Source: Paramicrobacterium fandaimingii (GTDB lineage Bacteria; Actinomycetota; Actinomycetes; Actinomycetales; Microbacteriaceae). Taken from it: a DNA stretch of 64,000 bases. The notes under the pieces were generated by a model. The model ran no database searches, was not told the DNA's origin, and saw nothing but the letters and a program-made list of their open reading frames with translations. Shown here in pieces: positions 17,046 to 26,052 of the stretch. The stretch is taken from the NCBI RefSeq assembly GCF_011751745.2, contig NZ_CP061170.1, forward strand, positions 1,798,001 to 1,862,000, given 5' to 3'. Each line of letters starts with the position of its first letter. Positions within the stretch are counted from its first letter, which is position 1. The translations under genes were made by a program, and so were the position numbers.

Positions 17046-17963
17046 GTGATTGTCATCGTCTGCCCTGGACAGGGCTCGCAGAAACCCGGATTCCTCGCTC
17101 CATGGCTCGAGTCAGGCAATGCGGGAGCTCAACTCGCCGATTACTCGGATGCTGCAGGACTGGACCTCGTCGCACACGGCACAGAGAGCAATGCCGAGAC
17201 AATCAAAGACACGGCGGTTGCCCAGCCGCTGATTGTCGCTGCCGGACTCCTCGTGCTCAATGAGCTGAATCAGCGCCACGCGTTGGCTCATATCGGGGGC
17301 ATCGCCGGGCACTCCGTCGGAGAGATCACCGCTGCTGTCGGCGCAGGAGTGCTCACCGCAGCCGACGGGATGGCGTTCGTCGGGGAACGTGCCGCGGCGA
17401 TGGCTGAGGCCGCACAGGTTGTCCCCACAGGAATGAGCGCCGTTCTCGGCGGAGACCCTGATGACGTCGTGCGCAGCGCCAAAGCCGTCGGCCTCCAGCC
17501 CGCGAATTACAACGGCGGAGGGCAGATCGTTGTAGCCGGAGAGCTGCCCGCCCTTGCGCGGCTCGCAGACGAGCCACCCGCGAAGGCCCGCGTGATGCCG
17601 CTCAAAGTGGCCGGCGCCTTCCACACTCGCTATATGAACGACGCGCGCAGTTTTCTTGAGACACGCGCCAGTTCATTCGCCGCAGCTGACCCTTCGCTTC
17701 GTCTCTGGACGAATAACGATGGTACCGAGGTCACGAATGGCGCCCGATTCCGCGACCTTCTCGTTACCCAGGTCGCCTCGCCCGTACGCTGGGACCTGTG
17801 TATGGAATCGTTCGTCTCTGCCGGAGTGACCGGCGTGATCGAGATCGCTCCGGCCGGAGCTCTCATCGGGCTTGCGCGTCGAGGGCTCAAGGGTATACCG
17901 ACGCTCGCCGTGAATACCCCGGATGACATCGACGCCGCCGTCGACATGATTACAGCAGCCTGA
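17046..17963 (+). CDS. fabD: Malonyl-CoA:ACP transacylase
   Basis: 305 residues. It loads malonyl groups from CoA onto ACP for type II fatty-acid synthesis. Signatures are CPGQGSQKPGFLAPW at the N-terminus, the nucleophilic Ser in GHSVGE (about residue 92), Arg in GERAAAMAEAA, and catalytic His in GAFHTRYM. GTG 17046 was chosen because actinobacterial FabD begins with M-I-V-I-V-C-P-G-Q-G. An in-frame TTG at 16989 has a better-looking AAAGGAAG site but adds 19 atypical residues, so the start deserves proteomic checking. fabH follows 14 bases later in the same operon. Confidence 0.93.
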   Translation: MIVIVCPGQGSQKPGFLAPWLESGNAGAQLADYSDAAGLDLVAHGTESNAETIKDTAVAQPLIVAAGLLVLNELNQRHALAHIGGIAGHSVGEITAAVGAGVLTAADGMAFVGERAAAMAEAAQVVPTGMSAVLGGDPDDVVRSAKAVGLQPANYNGGGQIVVAGELPALARLADEPPAKARVMPLKVAGAFHTRYMNDARSFLETRASSFAAADPSLRLWTNNDGTEVTNGARFRDLLVTQVASPVRWDLCMESFVSAGVTGVIEIAPAGALIGLARRGLKGIPTLAVNTPDDIDAAVDMITAA

Positions 17964-17977
17964 CAATCGAAAGAGCC

Positions 17978-18982
17978 ATGACAATTCCCATTCTCAACCA
18001 GTCATCCGGATCCGCGCACACCCGTTTTCTCGGGTTCGGCGCTTCCCGCGGGGACCTCTCGGTGCCCAACGACGATCTTGTGGAACCGATCAACTCGTCT
18101 GACGAGTGGATTCAGCAGCGCACGGGAATCGTTTCACGCACCCGTGCATCAGAGGGCGTGCTCGCTGTCGACATGGCAACGGATGCCGCTCACGAGGCGA
18201 TTCGAACCTCGGGCGTCGACCCCGTCGACATCGATCTCGTGGTGATTGCCACCATCAGCAATGTTCAGCAGTCACCATCGATGGCCGCGGTCGTCGCGGA
18301 TCGTGTCGGCGCAAACCCTGCTGCCGCGTATGACATCAATGCGGCGTGCGCAGGGTATACGTACGCCGTCGCTCAAGCGGATGCTCTCATTCGCTCTGGA
18401 GCCGCGCATTACGCACTCGTGATCGGAGCCGAAAAGCTGTCGGACGTCGTCGACCCGACCGATCGCAGCATTTCGTTCCTACTCGGTGATGGCGCTGGGG
18501 CCGCCATCGTCGGGCCGAGCGACACGCCGGGGATTTCTCCCACCGTGTGGGGGTCCGATGGATCGCGTGCCGACGCCGTCGGCATGAACAGCACGCTCAT
18601 CGATTACCGTGAGGGCCGTTCCGAATGGCCGACACTCCGCCAGGAGGGCCAGACGGTCTTCCGCTGGGCCGTCTGGGAGATGGCGAAGGTCGCCCGCCTG
18701 GCGATCGAGGAGGCCGGCATCGCTCCGTCAGATCTCGCGGCGTTCGTTCCGCACCAAGCAAACATGCGGATCATCGATGAGTTTGCCAAGCAGCTGGGTC
18801 TGCCCGATTCCGTTGTGATCGCACGCGACATCGAATCAACGGGAAATACCTCAGCAGCATCCATTCCTTTGGCTACGCACCGCCTTCTGCAGGGGCATCC
18901 CGAGCTTTCCGGCGGCCTCGCACTGCAGATCGGTTTCGGCGCCGGACTCGTTTTCGGCGCCCAGATAATCGTGTTGCCGTAG
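17978..18982 (+). CDS. fabH: 3-oxoacyl-ACP synthase III
   Basis: 334 residues. It starts each fatty-acid chain by condensing an acyl-CoA with malonyl-ACP; in Actinobacteria it normally prefers branched or short acyl-CoA primers. The catalytic triad is visible: Cys in DINAACAGYTYAV (about 124), His in FVPHQANMRI (about 260) and Asn in STGNTSAASIPLA (about 290). The sequence opens with a short extension before TRFLGFGASRG. It sits between fabD and acpP, the standard actinobacterial order. Confidence 0.96.
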   Translation: MTIPILNQSSGSAHTRFLGFGASRGDLSVPNDDLVEPINSSDEWIQQRTGIVSRTRASEGVLAVDMATDAAHEAIRTSGVDPVDIDLVVIATISNVQQSPSMAAVVADRVGANPAAAYDINAACAGYTYAVAQADALIRSGAAHYALVIGAEKLSDVVDPTDRSISFLLGDGAGAAIVGPSDTPGISPTVWGSDGSRADAVGMNSTLIDYREGRSEWPTLRQEGQTVFRWAVWEMAKVARLAIEEAGIAPSDLAAFVPHQANMRIIDEFAKQLGLPDSVVIARDIESTGNTSAASIPLATHRLLQGHPELSGGLALQIGFGAGLVFGAQIIVLP

Positions 18983-19054
18983 CGGAGCTCTCGGATCTCG
19001 CCCCAACTCACCTCTAGACTGTTCATCGGTCAATCGACACTCAAGGAGAAACAC

Positions 19055-19303
19055 ATGGCACTGTCCAACGAAGAAGTCCTCGCTGGCCTCGCCGAGCTCG
19101 TCAATGATGAGACCGGCATCGCAGCTGACACCGTCGAGCTCGACAAGTCGTTCACCGACGACCTCGACATCGACTCGATCTCGATGATGACCATCGTCGT
19201 GAACGCAGAAGAGAAGTTCGACGTCAAGATTCCGGACGAAGAGGTAAAGAACCTCAAGACCGTCCGTAACGCCGTCGACTACATCGTCAAGGCCCAGGCC
19301 TAG
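19055..19303 (+). CDS. acpP: Acyl carrier protein
   Basis: 82 residues, acidic. It carries the growing acyl chain on a 4'-phosphopantetheine attached to Ser in DDLDIDSISMM (about residue 40). AAGGAG lies at ideal distance before ATG 19055. The typical four-helix ACP pattern is present, with EEKFDVKIPDEEVKNLKTVRNAVDYI at the end. The 72-base gap after fabH may hold an internal promoter, since ACP is usually needed in excess, but no clear hexamers are seen. Confidence 0.97.
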   Translation: MALSNEEVLAGLAELVNDETGIAADTVELDKSFTDDLDIDSISMMTIVVNAEEKFDVKIPDEEVKNLKTVRNAVDYIVKAQA

Positions 19304-19386
19304 CTCGTACGACTCCGGTGCGGGCCGCAGCAAGCGTGCCCGCACCGATGTCGAGCGTTCACGACAGACCCAAGAGAGTCGAAGGA

Positions 19387-20622
19387 ATGACCAAGAAGAT
19401 TGTCGTCACCGGAATCGGTGCAACATCACCCCTTGGCGGGACCGCCCGTGAAAGCTGGAGCGCGTTGTTGGCCAAGGAGTCCGGCACCCGCACACTCGAG
19501 TACGACTGGATCGAGGAGTACTCCATTCCCGTCACGTTCGCTGCCGAGGCGAAGGTGCGTCCAAGCGAGGTGCTGGAGCGCCCCGTTGCAAAACGTCTCG
19601 ACCCGTCAAGCCAGTTCGCCCTGATCTCGGCGAAAGAGGCCTGGGCTGATGCTGGCGAACCCGACGTCGAGCCAGAGCGCCTTGGAGTGGACTTCGCAAC
19701 AGGCATCGGCGGCGTGTGGACGCTGCTTGATGCGTGGGACACTCTGCGCGAGCGTGGCCCCCGTCGTGTCATGCCCATGACGGTTCCGATGCTCATGCCT
19801 AATGCGGCAGCGGCAGCGGTATCGATGCACTTTCATGCGCGCGCTTTCGCGCGCACCGTGGCGTCGGCATGCGCGTCGAGCACCGAATCCATCGCCAATG
19901 CGTATGAGCACCTGCAGCAGGGGCTCGCTGACGTTGTGATCGCTGGTGGCACGGAATCCGCGATTCACCCCATCACCATCGCGTCCTTCGCCTCAATGCA
20001 GGCTCTCTCGAAGAGAAACGACTCCCCAGAGACTGCCTCGCGCCCGTACAGCGTTGATCGCGACGGCTTTGTCATGGGTGAGGGCGCCGCAAGCCTCGTG
20101 CTCGAAACCGAGGAGCACGCTCTCGCACGCGGTGCTCACATTTACGCTGAGCTGGCTGGGGCGGGGGTCACCGCCGATTCGTATCACATCACAGCGAACG
20201 ACCCCGAAGGGCGGGGCGCAAGCCGTGCGGTTATGCGCGCGCTCACACAGGCCAGTGCCTCGGTAGATGATGTGACGCACATCAACGCCCATGCAACGAG
20301 CACCCCTGTTGGCGACGTCGCCGAGTACGCAGCCCTGCGAGCTGTTTTCGGTGAGCGGACCAACTCGATCCCCGTCTCCGCCACAAAGGCATCTACCGGT
20401 CATCTGCTTGGCGGCACAGGGGCACTCGAGTCGGTGTTCTCGATCTATGCGATTGCCGAACGCATTGCCCCTCCGACGATCAACCTGACGACTCAGGATC
20501 CGGAGATTCCGCTCTCGATCTCAGGAGATGTTCAAGATCTGGGTCGCGGAGACCAGCTCGCCATCACCAACTCGTTTGGGTTTGGCGGGCACAACGCGGT
20601 TGCGGCTTTCCGCTCGGTCTAA
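19387..20622 (+). CDS. fabF: 3-oxoacyl-ACP synthase II
   Basis: 411 residues from ATG 19387 (MTKKIVVTGIGATSPLGG), the family start; an open frame from 19318 adds residues not seen in homologues. It elongates acyl-ACP by Claisen condensation. The C-H-H triad is present: SACASSTESIANAYE (Cys about 163), NAHATSTPVGD (first His) and STGHLLGGTGALE (second His, with the Lys in ATKAS just before). It is the last gene of the fab operon and is followed by an 18-bp perfect hairpin. Confidence 0.96.
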   Translation: MTKKIVVTGIGATSPLGGTARESWSALLAKESGTRTLEYDWIEEYSIPVTFAAEAKVRPSEVLERPVAKRLDPSSQFALISAKEAWADAGEPDVEPERLGVDFATGIGGVWTLLDAWDTLRERGPRRVMPMTVPMLMPNAAAAAVSMHFHARAFARTVASACASSTESIANAYEHLQQGLADVVIAGGTESAIHPITIASFASMQALSKRNDSPETASRPYSVDRDGFVMGEGAASLVLETEEHALARGAHIYAELAGAGVTADSYHITANDPEGRGASRAVMRALTQASASVDDVTHINAHATSTPVGDVAEYAALRAVFGERTNSIPVSATKASTGHLLGGTGALESVFSIYAIAERIAPPTINLTTQDPEIPLSISGDVQDLGRGDQLAITNSFGFGGHNAVAAFRSV

Positions 20623-20645
20623 GTAGCCTCGGCGAACCCCGCACA

Positions 20646-20684
20646 CAGTTGAGGGCCCCTTCATCATGAAGGGGCCCTCAACTG
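20646..20684. terminator. Perfect 18-bp hairpin ending the fab operon
   Basis: An 18-bp uninterrupted stem (arms 20646-20663 and 20667-20684, core GAGGGCCCCTTCA) closes on a 3-base loop. It lies between convergent fabF (stop 20622) and DUF3145 (stop 20707), so it can serve both strands. There is only a minor T-content after it. Confidence 0.85.
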
Positions 20685-20706
20685 TCGGTGACCAGCGACG
20701 CGCGGT

Positions 20707-21210
20707 TCAGCCCACTTTGTGAAGCCAGACGACGGGTGAATGGTCACTCGCGTAGCGAAAGACATCAAGTTCGTCATCCCAGGCCTGGCCGAGGGCGAGT
20801 CGAAGGTTCTCCGCCATGAGCTGGCCCGACCCCTGTGCCGAGTCCATCGCGGCTCGGATTCGGTCTTCGGGCACGACAGTATTTCCGACAGTGTCGAGCT
20901 GAGCGTAGAAGATGCCGAGGTCGGGAGTGTGCATCCAGCGACCGCCGTCCGCACCGGGCGTGGCGTCCTCCGTCACTTCATAACGAAGATGCTCCCAGCC
21001 ACGAAGGGCCGAAGAAAGTGCGGCACCCATGCCTTGAGTGCCCTCCCAGTAGAACTCAGTCCGATGAGTTCCGGGCAAGATGGGCTGGTCGGACCAATCG
21101 AAATTGACCGCACGACCAAGAGCGCGCCCTGCCGCCCACTCAACGTGAGGGCATAGCGCGCGTGGCGACGAGTGAACATAGATCACTCCCCGAGCAGCTG
21201 GCGTCGTCAT
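20707..21210 (-). CDS. DUF3145 family protein
   Basis: 167 residues. The sequence matches the actinobacterial DUF3145 family throughout: ARGVIYVHSSPRALCPHVEWAAGRALG, LPGTHRTEFYWEGTQGMGAALSSALRGW, DGGRWMHTPDLGIFY and LGQAWDDELDVFRYASD. It is soluble with no signal peptide. The function is unknown; the gene is commonly found next to the fab operon in Actinobacteria, as here, which hints at a lipid or envelope connection but no more. ATG 21210 follows a strong AAAGGAGAC site. Confidence 0.88.
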   Translation of the reverse strand: MTTPAARGVIYVHSSPRALCPHVEWAAGRALGRAVNFDWSDQPILPGTHRTEFYWEGTQGMGAALSSALRGWEHLRYEVTEDATPGADGGRWMHTPDLGIFYAQLDTVGNTVVPEDRIRAAMDSAQGSGQLMAENLRLALGQAWDDELDVFRYASDHSPVVWLHKVG

Positions 21211-21408
21211 CTTGTCTCCTTTGTTTCACCGGTACGTCTTCCCCTACGACCAGTGACAAGGCAGATGATGCGCGTTCATTATGAAATTAGCTGAACTGAC
21301 GTTCATTTCACATTATGCCCTACGTCAGGAGGCGATAACAAGCGGCAATTGCGCGAGAGGCGAACTGCACGGCTCGCGGTCGGCGTCCCCTTCGGCATCC
21401 AAACGGTA

Positions 21409-21425
21409 TCTATACTCGGTATAGA
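21409..21425. promoter_or_regulatory. Palindromic PadR-type operator/promoter
   Basis: TCTATAC-TCG-GTATAGA is a perfect 7-bp inverted repeat 19 bases upstream of the PadR start. PadR proteins typically bind AT-rich palindromes overlapping their own promoter, and TATACT inside the left arm could be the -10. It is the most AT-rich motif in its surroundings. Confidence 0.6.
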
Positions 21426-21443
21426 ACAAGGTGAGGAGCGTGT

Positions 21444-21992
21444 GTGACCGTTAAGCACAGTCTTCTCGCGATTCTCACCCTCGGCCCTGCCTACGGCCTT
21501 CAGCTTCGCGACGAACTCGTCAGACGCGCTCCGCATCGCGCGGGAATCAACGTCGGCCAGGTGTACGGAACACTCGAGCGGCTCCGCAGAACCGGACTTA
21601 TCGTCGAAGGTGCGCTCACTGCCGATAATCTTCAGCTCTATTCGCTGACAGCTTGGGGGCAGCAAACCGTCACAGACTGGATGTCCCGCCCAGCCCACAC
21701 AGATTCGCTGGATTGGACCGAGATGCTCGATCAGGTACTCGTGGTGTCGTCGATTCCCGGGAGCTCCGTCGAGGAGCTGCTCAGCGGCTATCGGCGGGCA
21801 CTCGCTCTCCCCACCCAGAGCGGCAGCGAGCCGGAGGCTCAACGGGCGGCCCTTGACTCGGCCACAACGATGCTGCATGACGCAGCGACGCGGTGGCTCG
21901 ATGATGCGTCACGAACGCTTCACCTGCCGTATGCGTCATACGGGCTCTCGACGCTGCGGCCCCGCCGTGGGCGACGCGCAACGGTGTCATGA
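21444..21992 (+). CDS. PadR family transcriptional regulator
   Basis: 182 residues from GTG 21444 with GTGAGGAG upstream. The PadR winged helix is clear: HSLLAILTLGPAYGLQLRDELVRRA then NVGQVYGTLERLRRTGLIVEGALTADNLQLYSLTAWGQQ. The C-terminal helical part (residues 85-165) is the Vir_act_alpha_C-like dimer region, and the last 15 residues are basic. It probably represses itself at the adjacent palindrome. The next gene, an acyltransferase in the same direction 54 bases later, may be a target; this is inference. Confidence 0.88.
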   Translation: MTVKHSLLAILTLGPAYGLQLRDELVRRAPHRAGINVGQVYGTLERLRRTGLIVEGALTADNLQLYSLTAWGQQTVTDWMSRPAHTDSLDWTEMLDQVLVVSSIPGSSVEELLSGYRRALALPTQSGSEPEAQRAALDSATTMLHDAATRWLDDASRTLHLPYASYGLSTLRPRRGRRATVS

Positions 21993-22046
21993 ACTACTGA
22001 GCGCGGCCCCAGACTCTGCACAGCACACACTCGTAACCTGTTCGTG

Positions 22047-23168
22047 ATGTCGAGCTTGGGGAGAATTCGCAGTCTTGACGGCGTGCGAGGGATCGCCGCG
22101 GTCGTGGTGATGCTCTATCACACAAGCCTCATTGCCCGACCGCACTTGTCAGACGAGACCTGGGCTTGGCTCACACAGAGCCCACTCAAGCTGCTCTTCG
22201 TCGGCACAGAGTCGGTGCTCGTGTTCTTTGTTCTTTCTGGCGTTGTCGTCGCACTTCCCGCGCTTCGCGACGGCTTTTCTTGGGCAACGTATTACCCGCA
22301 CCGGGTCTTGCGGCTCTACCTTCCCGTGATTGCGTCCCTGCTGGTTGCTGCAGCCCTCATTCTGCTCGTCCCCAGGGATCCGTCGACCGTGGCCGAGGGC
22401 TCGTGGCTGCATGATGCGCAAGCCACGTCCGTCTCGCTTGAGAGCTTTTTCAGCGAAGCGTCGCTTTTTCGTGTCACGTACGACATCAATAACGTGCTGT
22501 GGTCGTTGCGGTGGGAGCTCGTGTTCTCACTGCTCCTGCCCATCTTCGTCATCGTCGCGTCGATCCTGCGCAAACACGCGCTGTGGCTCGGCTTCGCGTG
22601 CGCAGCGCTCAGCATCGTCGGTCGAATGGTTGCCATCGATGCGCTCGTCTACCTCCCCGTCTTTATGATGGGCAGCCTCATCGCCGTCCGACTGCACGAC
22701 ATCGTGGAATGGGGCAACCGTCCTCACCGACAGAGCACCTGGCTGGCGCTTTCCATGACCGCTGCCATCTTCATGGTGGCGAGTTGGCTCGCGCGGCCTG
22801 TTTTCGAATCGGGAAGCATCGGAAACCTCGCCCTCTGGGGGCTGTCAGGCGCCGGGGCAGGAATCATCATGGTGCTCGCCGTGGCGTGGCCCCCATTCAA
22901 GCGGCTCCTCGAGGTGCGCCCGGTGCAATGGCTCGGCAAAGTCTCGTTCAGCCTCTACCTCGTGCATGCCCCGATTCTGGGCACCCTCGGCTTCCTCTTC
23001 GGAGACAGCCTCTGGATGCTCACGGGCGTCGTTGGCATTCCCGTCAGCATCATCGCGGCCGCGCTGTTCTTCCGCTTCGTGGAGTCGCCGTCCCAACACC
23101 TCAGCCGGAACCTCGGCACGTGGAGTGGGCGCACGGTGGCGAAAGTGACGGCCTCGACAGCCAGCTGA
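22047..23168 (+). CDS. Acyltransferase 3 family membrane protein
   Basis: 373 residues from ATG 22047 (a GTG lies directly before). The acyltransferase_3 signature opens the protein: IRSLDGVRGIAAVVVMLYHTS with the catalytic-type His. About 10 transmembrane helices follow, including SVLVFFVLSGVVVALPALRDGFSWATYYPHRVLRLYLPV (R-x-x-R-I-x-P motif). The C-terminus has VQWLGKVSFSLYLVHAPIL and FVESPSQHLSRN. Such proteins O-acylate sugars in exported lipids, polysaccharides or secondary metabolites. It lacks the periplasmic SGNH domain. It is convergent, without any gap, with a TagE-like glycosyltransferase, so a shared envelope polymer is plausible. Confidence 0.88.
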   Translation: MSSLGRIRSLDGVRGIAAVVVMLYHTSLIARPHLSDETWAWLTQSPLKLLFVGTESVLVFFVLSGVVVALPALRDGFSWATYYPHRVLRLYLPVIASLLVAAALILLVPRDPSTVAEGSWLHDAQATSVSLESFFSEASLFRVTYDINNVLWSLRWELVFSLLLPIFVIVASILRKHALWLGFACAALSIVGRMVAIDALVYLPVFMMGSLIAVRLHDIVEWGNRPHRQSTWLALSMTAAIFMVASWLARPVFESGSIGNLALWGLSGAGAGIIMVLAVAWPPFKRLLEVRPVQWLGKVSFSLYLVHAPILGTLGFLFGDSLWMLTGVVGIPVSIIAAALFFRFVESPSQHLSRNLGTWSGRTVAKVTASTAS

Positions 23169-24659
23169 CTACCGGTCGAGACCGGTCACGCGCTCGAGGC
23201 GTCGCTTCAGCCGACCAACGCTCTTGCGCGCGCGAACGAGCGGAGGAAGCTCACCAGCGTGTCGAGTGCGCTTTGCTTCGAGAGCGACTTCCATCGCGCG
23301 GGCCCAACGTCGCGCAACGACGGGGTCGGAATACCGTGTCGAGAAGAGCTGCGCTTTACGGCGCATGCGCACGAGTGCCTCGGGAGGCATCGTCTGTTCC
23401 CGGAGGATGCTGCGAACGAGCGATTCCACATCGCCGTCGTCAGCAAGGAAGCCGTTGCGACCCTCATCAATGATGTCGGCCGGACCATAGCGAATATCGT
23501 AGGCGATCGGAATGCACCCGTACGCCATGGATTCGACGAGCACGAGTGGTAGTCCTTCCGCCGTTGACGAGAGCAGACTGAAGTCGGCATCAGCGAATCG
23601 TGCGGCAGCGTTTCGCTCAAAGGGGCGCAGCGTCACAGCATCCTCGAGTGAGAGCTGCTCGATCAGTGACGTCAGACGCTCTTTCTCCGGCCCATCGCCG
23701 TACACCTCAAGGCTAACGTCGAACCCCCGTTTGCGAGCCATCGAGATTGCGTGTACTGCATGACTGACGCGCTTTCGCTTCGTCAGTGAGGCGAGCATCA
23801 CGCCTCTCCCCCGATGGTGGGCAGTCGCAGGAACAATCGGTGTGTGCGCGCGGCTGTTCGGAATGACAAACAGCGTGTTCGGCCGCGCACCATCGGTGAG
23901 CAGATCGTCACGTTGCCTTTGTGTCAACGTGACGAGTGCATCGTACTGATCGGCATGTTCGAAGGACTCACGGCGTGAAGCGCTGAGCGTCTCGGATCCG
24001 TCGGCGCGACGATGTGAGCCGTGCATCAGGTGCATGGTGATGACATTGTCACGGCGGTAGCTGTGAACGAAACGCGCTGCTGTCTTTGAGTCGATGACGA
24101 GGAAGCTCCTCTTGCCCTCTGTCAAGGTGTCGAGCCAATATCGGTACACGGCCCATAGGCTCTTCCACGACCGCACGGGAGCGCCCGAGTCGTCGTAGAC
24201 AACGATCGAACGCTTCGTGTCGCCCTCCCTGTCCGTCATGAGAAGCGATCCGTCGTCGCGATAGCGATCCACAGACAAGTCTCCGGAGTCTTTGCTCCTT
24301 CGACGGCACACCACGACACCGTCGCGCGTGTGCACATCGTCATCATCGCGGGGTTCGAGTGGGGCAGCCGGGCGATGATTGCCTGTTTTGGGCTTTACAC
24401 CGTTCTCGCGAAACCAATCCCAGATATTCAGCAGTTGCATCTCGTCGGAAAGCTCGCCGTCAGCGCGTAGCTTCCACTCCAGCTCGGGATAATCCGATCG
24501 ATCGTCGAGCGTGAGCACCGTCAGCGAGACTCCGCCCTCGCGAACGAAGGCGCGCGAGCGATGGAGCATGGCCGCTGTCATGCCCCCGAAATGTTGCGGT
24601 ATCCCCCAGGTCAGAGCGAACTGCCGCCCCCGCGGGAATCGCACTTGTGCAATAGACAC
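23169..24659 (-). CDS. GT4 glycosyltransferase with TagE/TarM/GtfA-like insertion
   Basis: 496 residues from GTG 24659. The C-terminal half is a GT4 Rossmann domain: GVMLASLTKRKRVSHAVHAI, VYGDGPEKERLTSLIEQL, then the E-x-7-E region STAEGLPLVLVESMAYGCIPIAYDI. The N-terminal half has GIPQHFGGMTAAMLHRSRAF and a long beta-rich insert (about residues 95-200: VDRYRDDGSLLM, VVYDDSGAPVRSWKS) followed by HLMHGSH. The same arrangement is found in poly(glycerol-phosphate) or poly(ribitol-phosphate) alpha-glycosyltransferases and in GtfA. Predicted to be cytosolic and to decorate a wall teichoic-acid-like polymer or a glycoprotein; the acceptor is unknown. Confidence 0.82.
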   Translation of the reverse strand: MSIAQVRFPRGRQFALTWGIPQHFGGMTAAMLHRSRAFVREGGVSLTVLTLDDRSDYPELEWKLRADGELSDEMQLLNIWDWFRENGVKPKTGNHRPAAPLEPRDDDDVHTRDGVVVCRRRSKDSGDLSVDRYRDDGSLLMTDREGDTKRSIVVYDDSGAPVRSWKSLWAVYRYWLDTLTEGKRSFLVIDSKTAARFVHSYRRDNVITMHLMHGSHRRADGSETLSASRRESFEHADQYDALVTLTQRQRDDLLTDGARPNTLFVIPNSRAHTPIVPATAHHRGRGVMLASLTKRKRVSHAVHAISMARKRGFDVSLEVYGDGPEKERLTSLIEQLSLEDAVTLRPFERNAAARFADADFSLLSSTAEGLPLVLVESMAYGCIPIAYDIRYGPADIIDEGRNGFLADDGDVESLVRSILREQTMPPEALVRMRRKAQLFSTRYSDPVVARRWARAMEVALEAKRTRHAGELPPLVRARKSVGRLKRRLERVTGLDR

Positions 24660-24735
24660 GATGTGAGGCTAGGCCTGCTGCCTTTGCGTAAGCTGTGATG
24701 TTCTCGAGAGCGGCAATGCGAAGGGATACGGGGCC

Positions 24736-25947
24736 TCAGATTCGCACACGTCGATTGAGCCGCTCAGACATGAGCATGCCGAGGGCTACGAGCACGACGA
24801 TGAAGAAAGGGAAGATCCACATTCCTGTCCAGGCCGAGATCGCGCCGAACAGCGGTGGCGCGAGCGTAGAGCCGGTGTAGGCCGAGGCCATCTGGATGCC
24901 GATGATGGCCTGCGAGTTGCGGCGGCCGAAGTTGACCGGAGTGGAGTGGATGATTGCTGGATAGATCGGAGCGGAGCCAAGACCCGCGACAACGAGCCCG
25001 ACGAGTGCGAGTGCGTGTGTCTCCAACGGCAGTGCAAGCATCAAGCCGCCGATTCCCACCGTGACGAATCCACCGCGAATGAGTTGCCGATCCCCGGCCC
25101 GGTCCGCAAAGAATCCGGCAAGGAATCGACCGGCAGTAATGCCGAGCAGAAAGAGCGCGGCGAACGCAGCGGCCGTGGCTGGCGCGACGCCGCGGACGCT
25201 GACGAGGTACGTCGACGACCAGAGGATCGCTGTACTCTCGAGCGCGCAGTAGGCGAAGAAGGCCGCGAGGATGGAGAGAACACCGGGAATCCTCAGCGCA
25301 CGTACGAGCGGAACGTGGCCACTTCTCTCAACGGACGACGCGGTCGCGGTGTCGTACCCGTCGTCTGAGGCGCCGGAGCGGCCACTCGGGGCAACCACAT
25401 TCACCTTTCCCCACAGCGGGATGCTGACAAGCAGCAGGAAAGTCAGGACGGCTTGAATGAGACCGACGATGCGGTATGCGCCGGACCACTCCAGCCCCGA
25501 TGTGAGGGCATAGCTCATGATGAACGGACTGATGGAGGCACCCACACCCCAAAAACTGTGCAACCAGTTCATGTGTCGCGCGGCATAGTGCAAAGCAACG
25601 TAGTTGTTGAGAGCCGCGTCGACGGCTCCGGCGCCCAGTCCAAACGGTATCGCCCACAGGCACAGCATCCAGAACTCGCCGGAGACAGAGAACCCGACGA
25701 GAGCTGCCGCGGTCATTCCGACACTGACGGCCGTCACAACGCCAGCGCCAAACCGGCGAGTCACCCGCTCTGATGCCAGGCTCGAGAGGATGGTGCCACC
25801 GGCGATGATCATTGTGATGATTCCGGCGAAGGCGACAGGAACACCCAGGTCGTGATGCATGACCGGCCAGCCGGCTCCCACGAGAGAGTCCGGGAGTCCG
25901 AGGCTGACGAAAGCGACATAGATGATCGCTAAGAGGATCGAGTACAC
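24736..25947 (-). CDS. MFS transporter (sugar/YbjJ-like)
   Basis: 403 residues from GTG 25947, with 12 predicted transmembrane helices. Markers are YVAFVSLGLPDSLVGAGWPVMHHDLGVPVAFAG, AGGTILSSLASERVTRRFGAG (motif A-like), PFGLGAGAVDAALNNYVALHY and HSFWGVGASISPFI. The G-L-G-x-G-x-x-D-x-x-x-N pattern is characteristic of the FucP/YbjJ-related group of MFS carriers, often sugar or small-molecule transporters. A central hydrophilic loop (about 190-215) divides the halves. The ribosome site is poor (AAAGGCGG about 14 bases away). It is upstream of the TagE-like gene on the same strand, 76 bases apart. Confidence 0.85.
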   Translation of the reverse strand: MYSILLAIIYVAFVSLGLPDSLVGAGWPVMHHDLGVPVAFAGIITMIIAGGTILSSLASERVTRRFGAGVVTAVSVGMTAAALVGFSVSGEFWMLCLWAIPFGLGAGAVDAALNNYVALHYAARHMNWLHSFWGVGASISPFIMSYALTSGLEWSGAYRIVGLIQAVLTFLLLVSIPLWGKVNVVAPSGRSGASDDGYDTATASSVERSGHVPLVRALRIPGVLSILAAFFAYCALESTAILWSSTYLVSVRGVAPATAAAFAALFLLGITAGRFLAGFFADRAGDRQLIRGGFVTVGIGGLMLALPLETHALALVGLVVAGLGSAPIYPAIIHSTPVNFGRRNSQAIIGIQMASAYTGSTLAPPLFGAISAWTGMWIFPFFIVVLVALGMLMSERLNRRVRI

Positions 25948-26052
25948 GGCGTGGAGTACCGCCTTTCACGATGTGTCAGAGGAAGCGATCGGTGCCGAAG
26001 ATCGCCACATGTTCCTGGGGATCATCGGGAATGCGCTGGGGAATACACAGAG

